From Gemmatimonadaceae bacterium (lineage in GTDB: Bacteria > Gemmatimonadota > Gemmatimonadetes > Gemmatimonadales > Gemmatimonadaceae), in assembly GCA_035533015.1 (NCBI GenBank), contig DATLUQ010000051.1, positions 186,001 to 250,000 on the forward strand: a DNA stretch of 64,000 nucleotides, read 5' to 3'. The translations under genes and the position numbers were made by a program. Of this stretch, positions 47,855 to 56,593 are shown in pieces. The notes beneath the pieces are model-generated. The model was given only the letters and a program-made list of their open reading frames with translations, had not been told where the DNA came from and ran no database searches. Position 1 is the first letter of the stretch, and each line of letters opens with the position of its first letter.

Positions 47855-48360
47855 GAACGCGCGTCCGACAGCGCCGTGAGGCTCGCCACGCGGGCGCCCA
47901 TGATGCACGCCAGGGCGGCCGCCACGCCATCGGCGGCATCGTTGGGCTGAGGCGGCGCCGCCAGTCGCAGCAGACGGGTCACCATGAATTGCACCTGTTC
48001 CTTGGTGGCGCCGCCTCGTCCCACGACGGCCTTCTTGATCTCGGCGGGCGGGAATTCGTGGATCGCCACGGCGCGCTGCTCGCCGGCCAGGAGCACGACC
48101 CCCCGCGCGTGGCCAAGCACGATCGTGGTGCGCACGTTGCGGGCGTAGAACACATCTTCCACGGCCATCGCATCGGGGTGGTGCCGGTCCAGCAACTCGA
48201 TGATCCCTTCGTAGATCTCGCGCAGCCTGGCCGGCAGGGGATCCCTGGCCTTCGTGCGCAACACGCCGCACTCCACGAGCGTTGGGGGACGCGTGCCGTC
48301 GCCGCGCACGACCCCGTAGCCGGTCTGCGCCGTGCCGGGGTCGATGCCGAGGACGACCAT
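47851..48360 (-). CDS. ruvC: Holliday junction resolvase RuvC
   Basis: 169 aa. The RNase H-like active site is seen as Asp7 in GIDPGTAQTGYG, Glu in AMAVEDVFYARN, and the final acids in NDAADGVAAALA. The DNA-binding lysine stretch EIKKAVVGRGGATKEQV is present. The ATG shares one base with the yebC stop (TAATG). It cleaves Holliday junctions. Confidence 0.96.
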   Translation of the reverse strand: MVVLGIDPGTAQTGYGVVRGDGTRPPTLVECGVLRTKARDPLPARLREIYEGIIELLDRHHPDAMAVEDVFYARNVRTTIVLGHARGVVLLAGEQRAVAIHEFPPAEIKKAVVGRGGATKEQVQFMVTRLLRLAAPPQPNDAADGVAAALACIMGARVASLTALSDARS

Positions 48361-49109
48361 TATCCCGCGTTCGCCAGGTCGGCGACGTCGATGTCGAAGT
48401 TGGCCCAGACCTTCTGCACGTCGTCCATGTCTTCGAGTTCTTCGAGGAGCTTGAGCAACTGCTCGGCGGTCCTGCCCTCGACCTTCACCGTGTTCTGGGG
48501 CACCATCACCACGGGCTCCGACTCGGCGACCTCGATGCCTCTGGCCTCGACGGCTTCCTTCACGCCGTGGAATGCCGTTGGCTCGGTGGTCACGACGTAC
48601 ACGTCCCCGTCGCGCGCGAAGTCCTCCGCGCCAGCGTCGAGGGCGGCCTCGAGCGCCTTGTCCTCACCGTATTTCGTCGCGTCAATGGTGAGCTGGCCCT
48701 TCTTGGCGAACATCCAGGCCACCGAGTTCTGGGAGCCGATGTTCCCGCCGCCGCGCGACATCTTGTGCCGGACGTCGGCCACGGTGCGCGTGGGGTTGTC
48801 GGTGAGGGCGGAGATCATGATCGCGACGCCGCCCGGCCCGTAGCCCTCGTACATCAGTTCCTGGTAGTCCACGCCCTCGAGTTCGCCCGTGCCCTTCTTC
48901 ACGGCCCGCTCGATGTTCTCCTTGGGCATGGAGTTCTGGCGCGCGGTTTCGATCGCCGTGCGAAGCCGCGCGTTTCCGCCCGGATCGCCGCCCCCCTGCT
49001 TGGCCGCGATGGTGATTTCACGGATGAGCTTCGTGAACAGCGCCCCACGCTTGGCGTCGGTGGCCGCCTTGTAGTGCTTGATCTGCTTCCATTTACTGTG
49101 GCCGGCCAT
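48360..49109 (-). CDS. yebC: YebC/PmpR-family translation or transcription factor
   Basis: 249 aa from ATG 49109 (MAGHSKWKQIKHYK), the universal family start. The rest follows the three-domain YebC pattern (GGGDPGGNARLRTAIE, YEGYGPGGVAIMI, MSRGGGNIGSQNSVAWMF). Members have been described as transcriptional regulators and more recently as ribosome-associated factors that ease translation of proline-rich stretches. It is the first gene of the ruvC-ruvA series and has a good promoter upstream. Confidence 0.95.
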   Translation of the reverse strand: MAGHSKWKQIKHYKAATDAKRGALFTKLIREITIAAKQGGGDPGGNARLRTAIETARQNSMPKENIERAVKKGTGELEGVDYQELMYEGYGPGGVAIMISALTDNPTRTVADVRHKMSRGGGNIGSQNSVAWMFAKKGQLTIDATKYGEDKALEAALDAGAEDFARDGDVYVVTTEPTAFHGVKEAVEARGIEVAESEPVVMVPQNTVKVEGRTAEQLLKLLEELEDMDDVQKVWANFDIDVADLANAG

Positions 49110-49154
49110 CGGCAACTCGCAGGTGGAAAGAGCGACGAGAGAGGACTGATTGCC

Positions 49155-49183
49155 AATATAGCCCGCGCCGGCGGGGCGGCCAA
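49155..49183 (-). promoter_or_regulatory. Promoter of the yebC-ruvC-ruvA operon
   Basis: On the minus strand: TTGGCC, a 17-nt spacer, then TATATT, ending 45 nt before the yebC ATG. Both the TTG triad and five of six -10 bases match consensus. It probably drives at least yebC-ruvC-ruvA and perhaps the whole leftward block. Confidence 0.65.
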
Positions 49184-49265
49184 CGCCGCGGCGCCCAGCA
49201 CGAGGTGAAAACCACACGGTCCGGAGACGCCCCAGCGCGTGATCGAGGGGCCGAACTGGTCGGGT

Positions 49266-50426
49266 CTAGAAGCCGCCGAACTGGATGGTGAGCATGGCGC
49301 GTAGCCCCGTCATGCTCGAGGCGGCGGCGATGGCGCTGGCCGGTGACGTTGCGGTTACGCCGCCAACGCTGCCGGCCGTGTAACCCACGAACGGGGTGAT
49401 CGCGTAGCCGCCGGCGTTGTAGTTGAGCCGCACGCCCGCGGTGCCCATGTAGCTGGCGGAGATGGACGCAGCCGCTTGCGTCCATATGCGTCCTTCGAGG
49501 CTCGGCTCGATGCTCCATCCGCTGGCCGTGTGGAAGCCGACAGCCACGCCGACGTCGGCGATGTTCTCCCGCCCGGTACGCGTCTGGTTGGCAAGCGCGC
49601 CGGCGGCGCGAAACAGGTCCCAGCCCGCCACTACAATGTCGGCATTGCTCACGGAATTGGTGACCGAGGCCTGCGCCACGTAGCGATCGCCGGTGTTATA
49701 CACCGATTCGCCGGCCCGATCGTTGCCGAACCTGGAATACGTGAGCCCGAAGGAGATGCGTCCGGTGCCGTACGGCCGATCCACTCCCACGCGCGCGCGG
49801 TATTCGTCGCCCGGTTGGAAGTGCAGTTTGGCGCCAGTGGTGTCCTCGAACGGATCGTACGCCACCGAGTGCCGGACGGCTGCGCCGACGCCCACGTTCC
49901 AGTCGCCCAGGTGCCGCGCTAGGGCAACGCCGCCGGTGCCGCCGGCTCCCGTGCCGAACCCGGTAATTGGAAACAGCAGGAAGTCGCTGGCGATACGCGT
50001 CGCCGCCGCCAGCTGGTCGGGGAGAACCGTCGACGTGCCGGTGGGCAGATTCAAGCCCGCGGTGAGCACGATGAAATCGGTGCCGATGGAGTAGTTGGCC
50101 CGTATCTGCGTGTCCGTGAGTCCCGACAGCTCGCTCGTTTCCGGGCTGCCGTTGCCATTGGCGCTCGCCACCGTGACGCGGGCCCACGCCGCGCCGACAT
50201 CGAACGACAGCGACCCGGTCGCCGGAATCAAGACGTACACCGGCAGCGCGTACTCCGAGATCTTCTGACCAATGGGCGACTTGATGTCGTACGTCATGAA
50301 CTGCGGCCCCACCCGCGCACTGGCGTCGACTACGGATTGAGCCGGCAACACCGTCGCGGTGCCCAGCAGAGCGAGCGCGAGAAGCACGGGCAAGGGGAGG
50401 ATCGGCCGCAAGGCCCGGGTCCTCAC
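49266..50426 (-). CDS. Outer-membrane beta-barrel protein, function unknown
   Basis: 386 aa from GTG 50426, overlapping the CsgG/TPR lipoprotein stop (GTGA). The signal peptide is cleaved near VLPAQ-SVVD. The mature chain is built of alternating Gly/aromatic amphipathic strands (for example GRISFGLTYSRFGNDRAG, AGVRLNYNAGGYAITPFVGY), and it ends in LTIQFGGF with a C-terminal Phe, the usual barrel-assembly signal. No enzymatic motif is present. A porin- or transporter-like role is likely but not established. Coupling to the lipoprotein suggests they work together. Confidence 0.75.
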   Translation of the reverse strand: MRTRALRPILPLPVLLALALLGTATVLPAQSVVDASARVGPQFMTYDIKSPIGQKISEYALPVYVLIPATGSLSFDVGAAWARVTVASANGNGSPETSELSGLTDTQIRANYSIGTDFIVLTAGLNLPTGTSTVLPDQLAAATRIASDFLLFPITGFGTGAGGTGGVALARHLGDWNVGVGAAVRHSVAYDPFEDTTGAKLHFQPGDEYRARVGVDRPYGTGRISFGLTYSRFGNDRAGESVYNTGDRYVAQASVTNSVSNADIVVAGWDLFRAAGALANQTRTGRENIADVGVAVGFHTASGWSIEPSLEGRIWTQAAASISASYMGTAGVRLNYNAGGYAITPFVGYTAGSVGGVTATSPASAIAAASSMTGLRAMLTIQFGGF

Positions 50427-51781
50427 ACGTGTGGGATGAGAATGACGATCGTGATGATCGCCGTGTTGTTGGCGATGTTGTCGGTTCCCGTGCCCGTGGC
50501 CGCGGGGTTGCTCTTCTGCGGGATCTGGGTGGTGGTCATGCCGCCGCCGCTCGTGGCCGCGCTGGCCATGGAAGGATTGAGGTCGCTGGCCGTGGCGACC
50601 GCGGTATTCGCGAGCCCGCTGGTCGCGTCGCTCACGACCAGGCCCTGCGAGGCGCCGTCGACGATGCGCCCTTCACCCGTGCCGCGCAGGCCCGCCTCCA
50701 CGGTGGACGACGTGACCTGCGCGCCCTGCGCCGCCGCCCGCGCCCGTCGGGCGTGCTCCGACGCCGCGCCGAAGCCCGGATCCAGTCGCAGCGCCTGGTC
50801 GAACAGCCGGCTCGCGTCGTCGAACTGCCCCTCGTCCTGGTACGTCAGCCCCTCGCTGAAGGCGAGAAACGCGGCCAGCGACTTGGTGGGACGCCGCTCG
50901 ATGGCGTCGCGTTCGGCGGTGGTGAGCGTGATCCCCAGCGCCTTGAAGATGCCGAAGGCGATGTCCTGCTCCACGGTGAACAGCTGGTCGAGTGGCCGGC
51001 GATCCGTTGGCGAGGCGATGACCTGATCGCTGTTCACGTTCAGGATCGGTGCGTCCACGCGGATGTCGCTGCCCGTTTGTTGAATGCCGCCGGCCACGAG
51101 GCTACCCGCGCGCAGGATTCTGCCGGTGCGCACTCGCGACGATGTGTCGGTCGTTCTCGATTGCTGCAGGTCGACCTCGTCGATCAGCGCCTGCACACGC
51201 TCGCGCTCGACCACGGTGAGCCTGGACGATCGCGCGAGGTCGGTGGTGAGCAGTTCGGCAAGGCCGCGGCCCAGCGGACGCAGCGTCGTGTCACTGCCGG
51301 TGAACGACAGGGGCAGCACCGCCACCGTGGTCGGCGGTCCCGGCACCGACGCCAACGCCGTCTCGTGGGCCACCTGCTGTCTGGCGGCGAGCGCCAGCTC
51401 CTTGTAGCGGAGCGCCGCGAGGTGGTCCTCGAGCAAGTGCCGCAACCGCGGCGTGCGGCCGTATTGCACGTACGACGAGTATGCCGCGCGGGCAGCGGGT
51501 AGATCGTTCTGTGCCTCGGCAGTCATACCGAGAAAGAGCTGTGTCGTGCCGTCTTCGGGGTCGAGTGTGGCTGCCCGCTCAAGTGCCTGCCGGGACTGCG
51601 CGTACTGGTGGACCTCGTAGTACGCGATGCCGAGCGCGCGGTTGGCTGGGGCACTGTTCGGATTCCCGGCACGGTTGTGCTCGAGACGCGCTATGCCCTC
51701 CGGTCCCAGCGGCGCCATCGTGGCACAGCCCGCCAGCGTGCCGATGAGGAACAACGCGAAGAGGGACCGACGACTCACCAT
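50423..51781 (-). CDS. Lipoprotein with TPR and CsgG-like domains
   Basis: 452 aa. The lipobox LAGC with Cys19 follows a clear signal. TPR repeats (about 35-115: ANRALGIAYYEVHQYAQSRQ, LFLGMTAEAQND) are followed by a CsgG-type domain (about 150-290: TVAVLPLSFTG, GRGLAELLTTDL, LTVVERERVQALIDEV, LRAGSLVAGGIQ) as found in outer-membrane assembly lipoproteins. A third TPR (about 310-350) follows. The tail is Ala/Ser/Thr-rich and ends in a hydrophobic strand (AIITIVILIPHV). CsgG itself forms a secretion pore; here the TPRs suggest a scaffold. The function is unproven. Confidence 0.8.
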   Translation of the reverse strand: MVSRRSLFALFLIGTLAGCATMAPLGPEGIARLEHNRAGNPNSAPANRALGIAYYEVHQYAQSRQALERAATLDPEDGTTQLFLGMTAEAQNDLPAARAAYSSYVQYGRTPRLRHLLEDHLAALRYKELALAARQQVAHETALASVPGPPTTVAVLPLSFTGSDTTLRPLGRGLAELLTTDLARSSRLTVVERERVQALIDEVDLQQSRTTDTSSRVRTGRILRAGSLVAGGIQQTGSDIRVDAPILNVNSDQVIASPTDRRPLDQLFTVEQDIAFGIFKALGITLTTAERDAIERRPTKSLAAFLAFSEGLTYQDEGQFDDASRLFDQALRLDPGFGAASEHARRARAAAQGAQVTSSTVEAGLRGTGEGRIVDGASQGLVVSDATSGLANTAVATASDLNPSMASAATSGGGMTTTQIPQKSNPAATGTGTDNIANNTAIITIVILIPHV

Positions 51782-51793
51782 GCGGCTGGCTGC

Positions 51794-52645
51794 CTACCGA
51801 TCGGGATCCAACATGTCTTCGAACCGCATCCACTGCGCGTAGAAGTACAGGTCGATGTACCCGGTACCGCCGTTACGGTTCTTGCGCACCAGAAGTTCGG
51901 TGGCGCCTTCGATCTCGCGCCGCGGGTCGTACATCGCTTCGCGGAAGAGCGCCAGGACCACGTCCGCGTGATGCTTGACCGCGCCCAGAGCGCCGAAGTC
52001 GTCGAGATGGGGGCGCCGGTCTTCGCGCGGGACGAGGCCCGGAAGTTGTGCGGTCGTGAGTAGGGCGATATTCAGCCGGAGCGCGAGCGCTTTGAGGTCG
52101 AGCACCGCCTGAGCCATGTCCTCGTCGCGATCGCGAGCGCCCATGACAAGTGACTCGAGCGGGTCCACCACTACCAGCTCGGCTTCGGGGCGGGACTCGA
52201 GGGCGGCGGCGAGCGCGGCGGCGCCGCCCGCCGGAAGCGGATCGAGAGCCGGCAGCGCATCGCGAAGCCGTACGGCCGCGGCGCCGACCGCGGCGCGGCT
52301 GCGCTCGTCCAGCGCGCCCTGGCGCAGATCGTCGATCCGTACGCGGCCTTCGATCGCAAGCGCGCGTTCCATGACGCGCTGCGATGTCATCTCGCCGTTG
52401 AACAACACCGTGCTCGTGCCCTGCTGCGCGGCGCGCAGGGCGATCGCCAACGCGAGCGCGGACTTGCCGCTCGCGACGTCGCCCCCTAGCACCAGCAGAT
52501 CACCGCGGCGGAACCCGCCTCCCAGCATCCGGTCGATGCTCGGAAAGCCGCTCGGCACCGTGTCGAGCGCCGGAGCGCCGTCGGCCGTGGCGTCGACGCG
52601 CGACATCAATTGCGAGATGGGTGAAATGTCCGTGCTCAGAGCCAT
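51794..52645 (-). CDS. DnaB C-terminal-like RecA-fold ATPase
   Basis: 283 aa. It resembles only the RecA-like C-terminal domain of replicative helicase DnaB: GFPSIDRMLGGGFRRGDLLV, Walker A in GGDVASGKSALA (residues 54-65), Walker B-like ELVVVDPLESL, a glutamine-containing TTAQLPGL, and the final RKNRNGGTGYIDLYF that matches DnaB's KNRNGxTG signature. The DnaB N-terminal primase-interacting domain is missing, so it is not the replicative helicase itself. A role in DNA repair, plasmid or phage-derived functions, or regulation is possible. It lies 12 nt upstream of the CsgG/TPR gene. Confidence 0.8.
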   Translation of the reverse strand: MALSTDISPISQLMSRVDATADGAPALDTVPSGFPSIDRMLGGGFRRGDLLVLGGDVASGKSALALAIALRAAQQGTSTVLFNGEMTSQRVMERALAIEGRVRIDDLRQGALDERSRAAVGAAAVRLRDALPALDPLPAGGAAALAAALESRPEAELVVVDPLESLVMGARDRDEDMAQAVLDLKALALRLNIALLTTAQLPGLVPREDRRPHLDDFGALGAVKHHADVVLALFREAMYDPRREIEGATELLVRKNRNGGTGYIDLYFYAQWMRFEDMLDPDR

Positions 52646-52691
52646 GCGAGACGGTAAGGGTCACTCGGCGAGGCGAGCAAGCAGCATAGCG

Positions 52692-53123
52692 TTATCCCGC
52701 AAGAGCTTGCGCCAGACGATCCAGTTCTGAACGTGATGCCGAATCGAGGTAACTCGCGGTGACGGCGATCACCGACATGAGCGGGGCTCGCATACTCGCG
52801 GGGTCGTCCGTGGTGCTCGCGTCAATGAGTTTGGCCACCGTCGCCCTGACGCCAGCCGGCACGGCCAGCGCGTTGAGCCAGGCCCGCGCCCCCTGGGCGC
52901 GGGCCTGACGCAACGACGGTGGAACCGCGCCACCCGTTGTGTCCATGGCATCGCGGGCCAGACGCGCCCCCATGAAACAGGCCAGGATTGCTTCGCGCGC
53001 CCCGCCGAGCGGTGCACGCCCGGCCAGGGCGGCGAGCGCGGGATAGGGAAAGGCCGGCGGGATGACGGCGTAAGGGGGAAGGGCGGCGAGCACGGGGTCA
53101 ATCTGCGGCGTGATCACCGGCAT
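52692..53123 (-). CDS. Small helical protein of unknown function
   Basis: 143 aa, Ala-rich, with predicted helices (ALAALAGRAPLGGAREAILA, SLRQARAQGARAWLNALA, a C-terminal SRSELDRLAQALAG). There is no signal, membrane segment or known motif. It lies 46 nt upstream of the DnaB-C-like gene, in the same direction, and divergent from the PorX-like gene 60 nt away. Codon usage fits the region. It could be a partner of the DnaB-C-like ATPase; this is conjecture. Confidence 0.55.
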   Translation of the reverse strand: MPVITPQIDPVLAALPPYAVIPPAFPYPALAALAGRAPLGGAREAILACFMGARLARDAMDTTGGAVPPSLRQARAQGARAWLNALAVPAGVRATVAKLIDASTTDDPASMRAPLMSVIAVTASYLDSASRSELDRLAQALAG

Positions 53124-53146
53124 TGCCAGCGACGATGATGACTCCG

Positions 53147-53175
53147 TTGCTCGCTCATTTTCGGACGGCTACATT
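53147..53175 (+). promoter_or_regulatory. Promoter of the PorX-like operon, possibly leaderless
   Basis: TTGCTC, a 17-nt spacer, then TACATT, followed after 8 nt by the ATG at 53184. The predicted start site is within 1-2 nt of the ATG, and no Shine-Dalgarno is present. Confidence 0.6.
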
Positions 53176-53183
53176 CCGCACAC

Positions 53184-54746
53184 ATGGCGCACCAGGCGAA
53201 ATCCGTCCTCTGGGTGGACGACGAGGCGGAGCTGCTGGAACCGCACCGCATGTTCTTGCGGGACAAAGGGTTTCACGTTGAGACGGCGAGCAACGCAGAC
53301 GACGCCGCGGAGATGGTGCGGCGCCGGACATTCGATCTTGTCTTGCTTGATGAGCAGATGCCGGGCAAGCGCGGCATCGAGGCCTACCGCGAGCTCCGCG
53401 AAATCGATCCCAACGTGGCCATCGTGATGGTCACCAAGAGCGAAGAGGACGAGACGCTCAACGAAGCGCTCGGCGCCGACATGACCGAATACCTGGTCAA
53501 GCCGGTGACGCCGCGGCAGGTGTATGCGCTGGTCACGCGGCTCGTCGAGGGACCGCGCATCAGGCACCAGGCTCTCGCCCGCCGGTTCGTGGACCGATTC
53601 CGCGAGCTGCAGACGGAGTCGTTGCGCGTGCTCGACTGGAGGGGCTGGATCGACCGGTACCTGGAACTCACGCAGTGGGATCTGGATCTTGCCGCGGCCG
53701 GGGAGGCCGGGCTCTACGATTCGCTGCGCGGGCTGTATCCCGACTTCAGGCGTGAGTTCGCGCATTATATGCAGCGCGCCTATCCCGACTGGCTGACCCA
53801 GCTAGACGGCGACCGCCCGCCGCTGAGCATCGACATCGTCTCGGAGTTCGTGCTGCCGGTACTGGAGCGCGATCGCGGCGTGCTCTATGTGGTCGTGGAC
53901 TGCCTGCGGTTGGATCAGTGGAAGGTGATCGAGCCGATCATCGCCCAGTTGTTCGAGGTCGAGACGACCCACTACTTCTCGGTGCTCCCGACGGCGACGC
54001 CGTTCGCGCGGAATGCGTTGTTCAGCGGGCTGTTTCCTGTTGAGATCGAGGCCCGGTTTCCGCAGTGGTGGGGCGAGCGTGACGACGAGTCGCTCAATGC
54101 GCACGAGCGCGAGTTGCTCGAGGCGCACCTGAACGACCTGCACAAGCCCGTGCCGGTGCGCTACGAGAAGATCAACACGACGCTCGACGCCAACGACCTG
54201 GAACGCCGGCTGTCGAACGCCGTCGGGCCGGACGGGATCAGCGCCTTCGTGTTCAACTTCATCGACCTGCTCACGCATGGCCGGTCCGAGTCGGCGATCC
54301 TCTATGAAGTGGCCCGCGACGAGATTGCGCTGCGCCAACTCACGCACCAGTGGTTCCTCCGGTCGCCACTTCTCGCCGTGCTCAAAGAGGCGGCGCGCCG
54401 TGGGCTCAAGGTGCTGCTGACCAGCGATCACGGATCCATCCACTGCAACACGCCGGCCACGGTGTTCGCCAAGCGAGACGCGACGCCACACCTGCGCTAC
54501 AAATTCGGCGAGGATCTGCGCGCCGAGCATCCGGAACAGGCGCTGCTCTTCCGGCGCGAGGACGCGCTCAAGTTGCCTCGGCGCGGCCTCGGGGCCAACA
54601 CGCTGCTCGCCACCGGCGACTGCTTCTTCGTGTATCCCACCAAGCTTCGCGAGTACCAGAGCCGCTACCGCGGCTCGTTCCTACACGGCGGCGTGACGCC
54701 CGAAGAGTGCATCCTGCCGGTGTCCCTGCTCACGCCGCGCCGCTGA
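53184..54746 (+). CDS. porX: PorX-like response regulator with PglZ/alkaline-phosphatase domain
   Basis: 520 aa. The N-terminal receiver has Asp12/Asp13, phospho-acceptor Asp56 (LVLLDEQMPG), Thr84 and Lys106. After a helical linker (110-225) a PglZ domain of the alkaline-phosphatase superfamily follows: Asp239 in YVVVDCLRLDQW, the Thr nucleophile region SVLPTATPFARNALFSGLFP (Thr272), Asp361 and His365 in NFIDLLTH, and Asp415, His416 and His420 in TSDHGSIHC. This is the PorX layout; in Bacteroidota PorX controls the type IX secretion system and its PglZ domain cleaves phosphodiesters. No PorY-like kinase is nearby. Its stop overlaps the exporter start (TGATG). Confidence 0.88.
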   Translation: MAHQAKSVLWVDDEAELLEPHRMFLRDKGFHVETASNADDAAEMVRRRTFDLVLLDEQMPGKRGIEAYRELREIDPNVAIVMVTKSEEDETLNEALGADMTEYLVKPVTPRQVYALVTRLVEGPRIRHQALARRFVDRFRELQTESLRVLDWRGWIDRYLELTQWDLDLAAAGEAGLYDSLRGLYPDFRREFAHYMQRAYPDWLTQLDGDRPPLSIDIVSEFVLPVLERDRGVLYVVVDCLRLDQWKVIEPIIAQLFEVETTHYFSVLPTATPFARNALFSGLFPVEIEARFPQWWGERDDESLNAHERELLEAHLNDLHKPVPVRYEKINTTLDANDLERRLSNAVGPDGISAFVFNFIDLLTHGRSESAILYEVARDEIALRQLTHQWFLRSPLLAVLKEAARRGLKVLLTSDHGSIHCNTPATVFAKRDATPHLRYKFGEDLRAEHPEQALLFRREDALKLPRRGLGANTLLATGDCFFVYPTKLREYQSRYRGSFLHGGVTPEECILPVSLLTPRR

Positions 54747-56593
54747 TGTCCCTGTACCGGCGACTCCTCGGTTTCTTGCGCCCGCACTGGTGGCGCATGG
54801 CGGGAACTATCGGGGCCAGCGTGGTCGCGGCGGCGCTGAGCGCGTTCTCACTCACGCTGCTGATCCCATTCCTGAACGCGATCTTCGGCAAACCGCAGTA
54901 CATCCTGCCGACGAGCCGGTTGGCGCCACTGCAGAATTGGCTGCTCGGTGCGTTCCTCGATCCCAGCCGGCCGCTGTCGTCGCTGGAAGCGATGATGGCC
55001 GTGATCGTCGTGGTGGTCGTCGTGAAGAACGGGTTCGTGTGGCTGGCCGGGCAGTGGGGGGCATCGCTGCAGGAGCTGGTCACCCGTGACCTCCGCGATC
55101 GGGTGTTCAATCACCTGCAGCGGCTGCCCCTCGGATACTTCCAGCGGACGAAAACGGGGCAGGTGATCTCCAAGGTTCTCTCCGACACCGAGCAGACCAA
55201 GGCGCTGATCACGGAGATCGTCACCAAGAGCATCCAGAACGCAGCGACGATCGTTGCCATGGTGGTGTTCCTCCTCGCGATCTCCGTGAAACTCACGGTG
55301 CTGTCGCTGGTGGTCGCCCCGCTGCTCACCCTGGCGCTGCAACCGATCCTCCGGAAGCTGCGCCACTCCTACCGCCGGCTGCGGAACGACTACGGCGAGA
55401 TCACGAGCGTGCTCCAGGAAGTCGTGAGCGGCATCCGGCTCGTCAAATCGTTCGGCGCCGAGCCATATGAGGACATGCGGTTCACCGAGGCCAACCATCG
55501 GTACGCCACCGGCATGGTGCGGGTCGCACGTACGGCGGTGCTGTCGCAACCGCTCACCGAGGTCATCGGTACGTGCGTGGCCGTGGTCATTCTCTGGATC
55601 GGCGCCAGGGCAGCCCTGGCGCCCAGTCCGTCGATCGACGGCGCAACGCTCATCACCTTCATGATCATGGTGATGCAGCTGCTCCCGCCGCTCAAGCAAC
55701 TGTCGCAGATGCCGACCACGGCGCAGCAGTCCATGGCAGCCGCCGAGCGCCTGTTCGGCGTGCTCGACCAACCCACCGAACTGGCGACCGACAAGGGCAC
55801 CGTACAGGTGCTCGAGTTCCGCGACCGCATCACGTTCGAGCACGTCACGTTCGCCTACGACCACGAGCCGGTGCTCACCGACATCAGCTTCTCGGCGCAC
55901 AAGGGCGCGATTGTCGCGCTCGTGGGGCCAAGTGGGGCGGGAAAGAGCACACTCGTGGACCTCATCCCGCGCTTCTACGAGCCGGGGAGTGGACGCATCC
56001 TGCTCGACGGCGCGGACACGCGCGCGATCACGCTCCGGTCGCTGCGCACGCTGACGGGCATCGTGAGCCAGGATACCGTGCTGTTCAACGATACGGTGCG
56101 GCGCAACATCGCCTACGGCGCCGGGGACCGTTACACCGATGCCGAGGTCGAGGCGGCGGCCCGAGCCGCCAACGCCCACGGTTTCATCACCGAGCTGCCA
56201 CAGGGGTACGCCACGGTCCTCGGCGAGCGCGGAACGCGGCTCTCCGGTGGTCAGCGGCAGCGCATCGCGATCGCGCGCGCGCTGCTCACCGACCCGCCCG
56301 TCCTGATTCTCGACGAAGCGACCTCGGCGCTGGATACCGAGTCCGAGCGGTTGGTGCAGGAAGCGATCGACCGCCTGCTCGCCGGCCGTACGGTATTCGT
56401 CATCGCGCATCGGCTGTCGACGATCACCCACGCCAGCCAGATCCTGGTACTCGACCGCGGACGCATCGTGGAGCGCGGCACGCACGCGGAACTGCTGGCC
56501 CTGCAGGGCGCGTACCACCGCCTCCACTCGCTGCAGTTCCGCGACGAACGCGCGTCCACGCCGGTCGGCCTGGTCGTCGCCGCCGACGAATGA
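54746..56593 (+). CDS. msbA: MsbA-like lipid exporter ABC transporter (fused permease-ATPase)
   Basis: 615 aa; the ATG shares a base with the PorX-like stop (TGATG). Six membrane helices occupy about 15-330, and the ATPase domain follows: Walker [10 protein letters not shown]-loop [10 protein letters not shown], signature LSGGQRQR, Walker [12 protein letters not shown] and the H-loop IAHRLST. In the family it flips lipid A or phospholipids across the inner membrane. Being next to an LpxL-like acyltransferase gene, the lipid A role is plausible. A drug-efflux homologue cannot be excluded. Confidence 0.9.
   Translation: MSLYRRLLGFLRPHWWRMAGTIGASVVAAALSAFSLTLLIPFLNAIFGKPQYILPTSRLAPLQNWLLGAFLDPSRPLSSLEAMMAVIVVVVVVKNGFVWLAGQWGASLQELVTRDLRDRVFNHLQRLPLGYFQRTKTGQVISKVLSDTEQTKALITEIVTKSIQNAATIVAMVVFLLAISVKLTVLSLVVAPLLTLALQPILRKLRHSYRRLRNDYGEITSVLQEVVSGIRLVKSFGAEPYEDMRFTEANHRYATGMVRVARTAVLSQPLTEVIGTCVAVVILWIGARAALAPSPSIDGATLITFMIMVMQLLPPLKQLSQMPTTAQQSMAAAERLFGVLDQPTELATDKGTVQVLEFRDRITFEHVTFAYDHEPVLTDISFSAHKGAIVALVGPSGAGKSTLVDLIPRFYEPGSGRILLDGADTRAITLRSLRTLTGIVSQDTVLFNDTVRRNIAYGAGDRYTDAEVEAAARAANAHGFITELPQGYATVLGERGTRLSGGQRQRIAIARALLTDPPVLILDEATSALDTESERLVQEAIDRLLAGRTVFVIAHRLSTITHASQILVLDRGRIVERGTHAELLALQGAYHRLHSLQFRDERASTPVGLVVAADE

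Noticed and set aside
54848-56527. 559-codon minus-strand frame inside the MsbA-like gene
   Set aside because: The plus strand encodes all ABC motifs; the antisense product is low-complexity and without conserved motifs.
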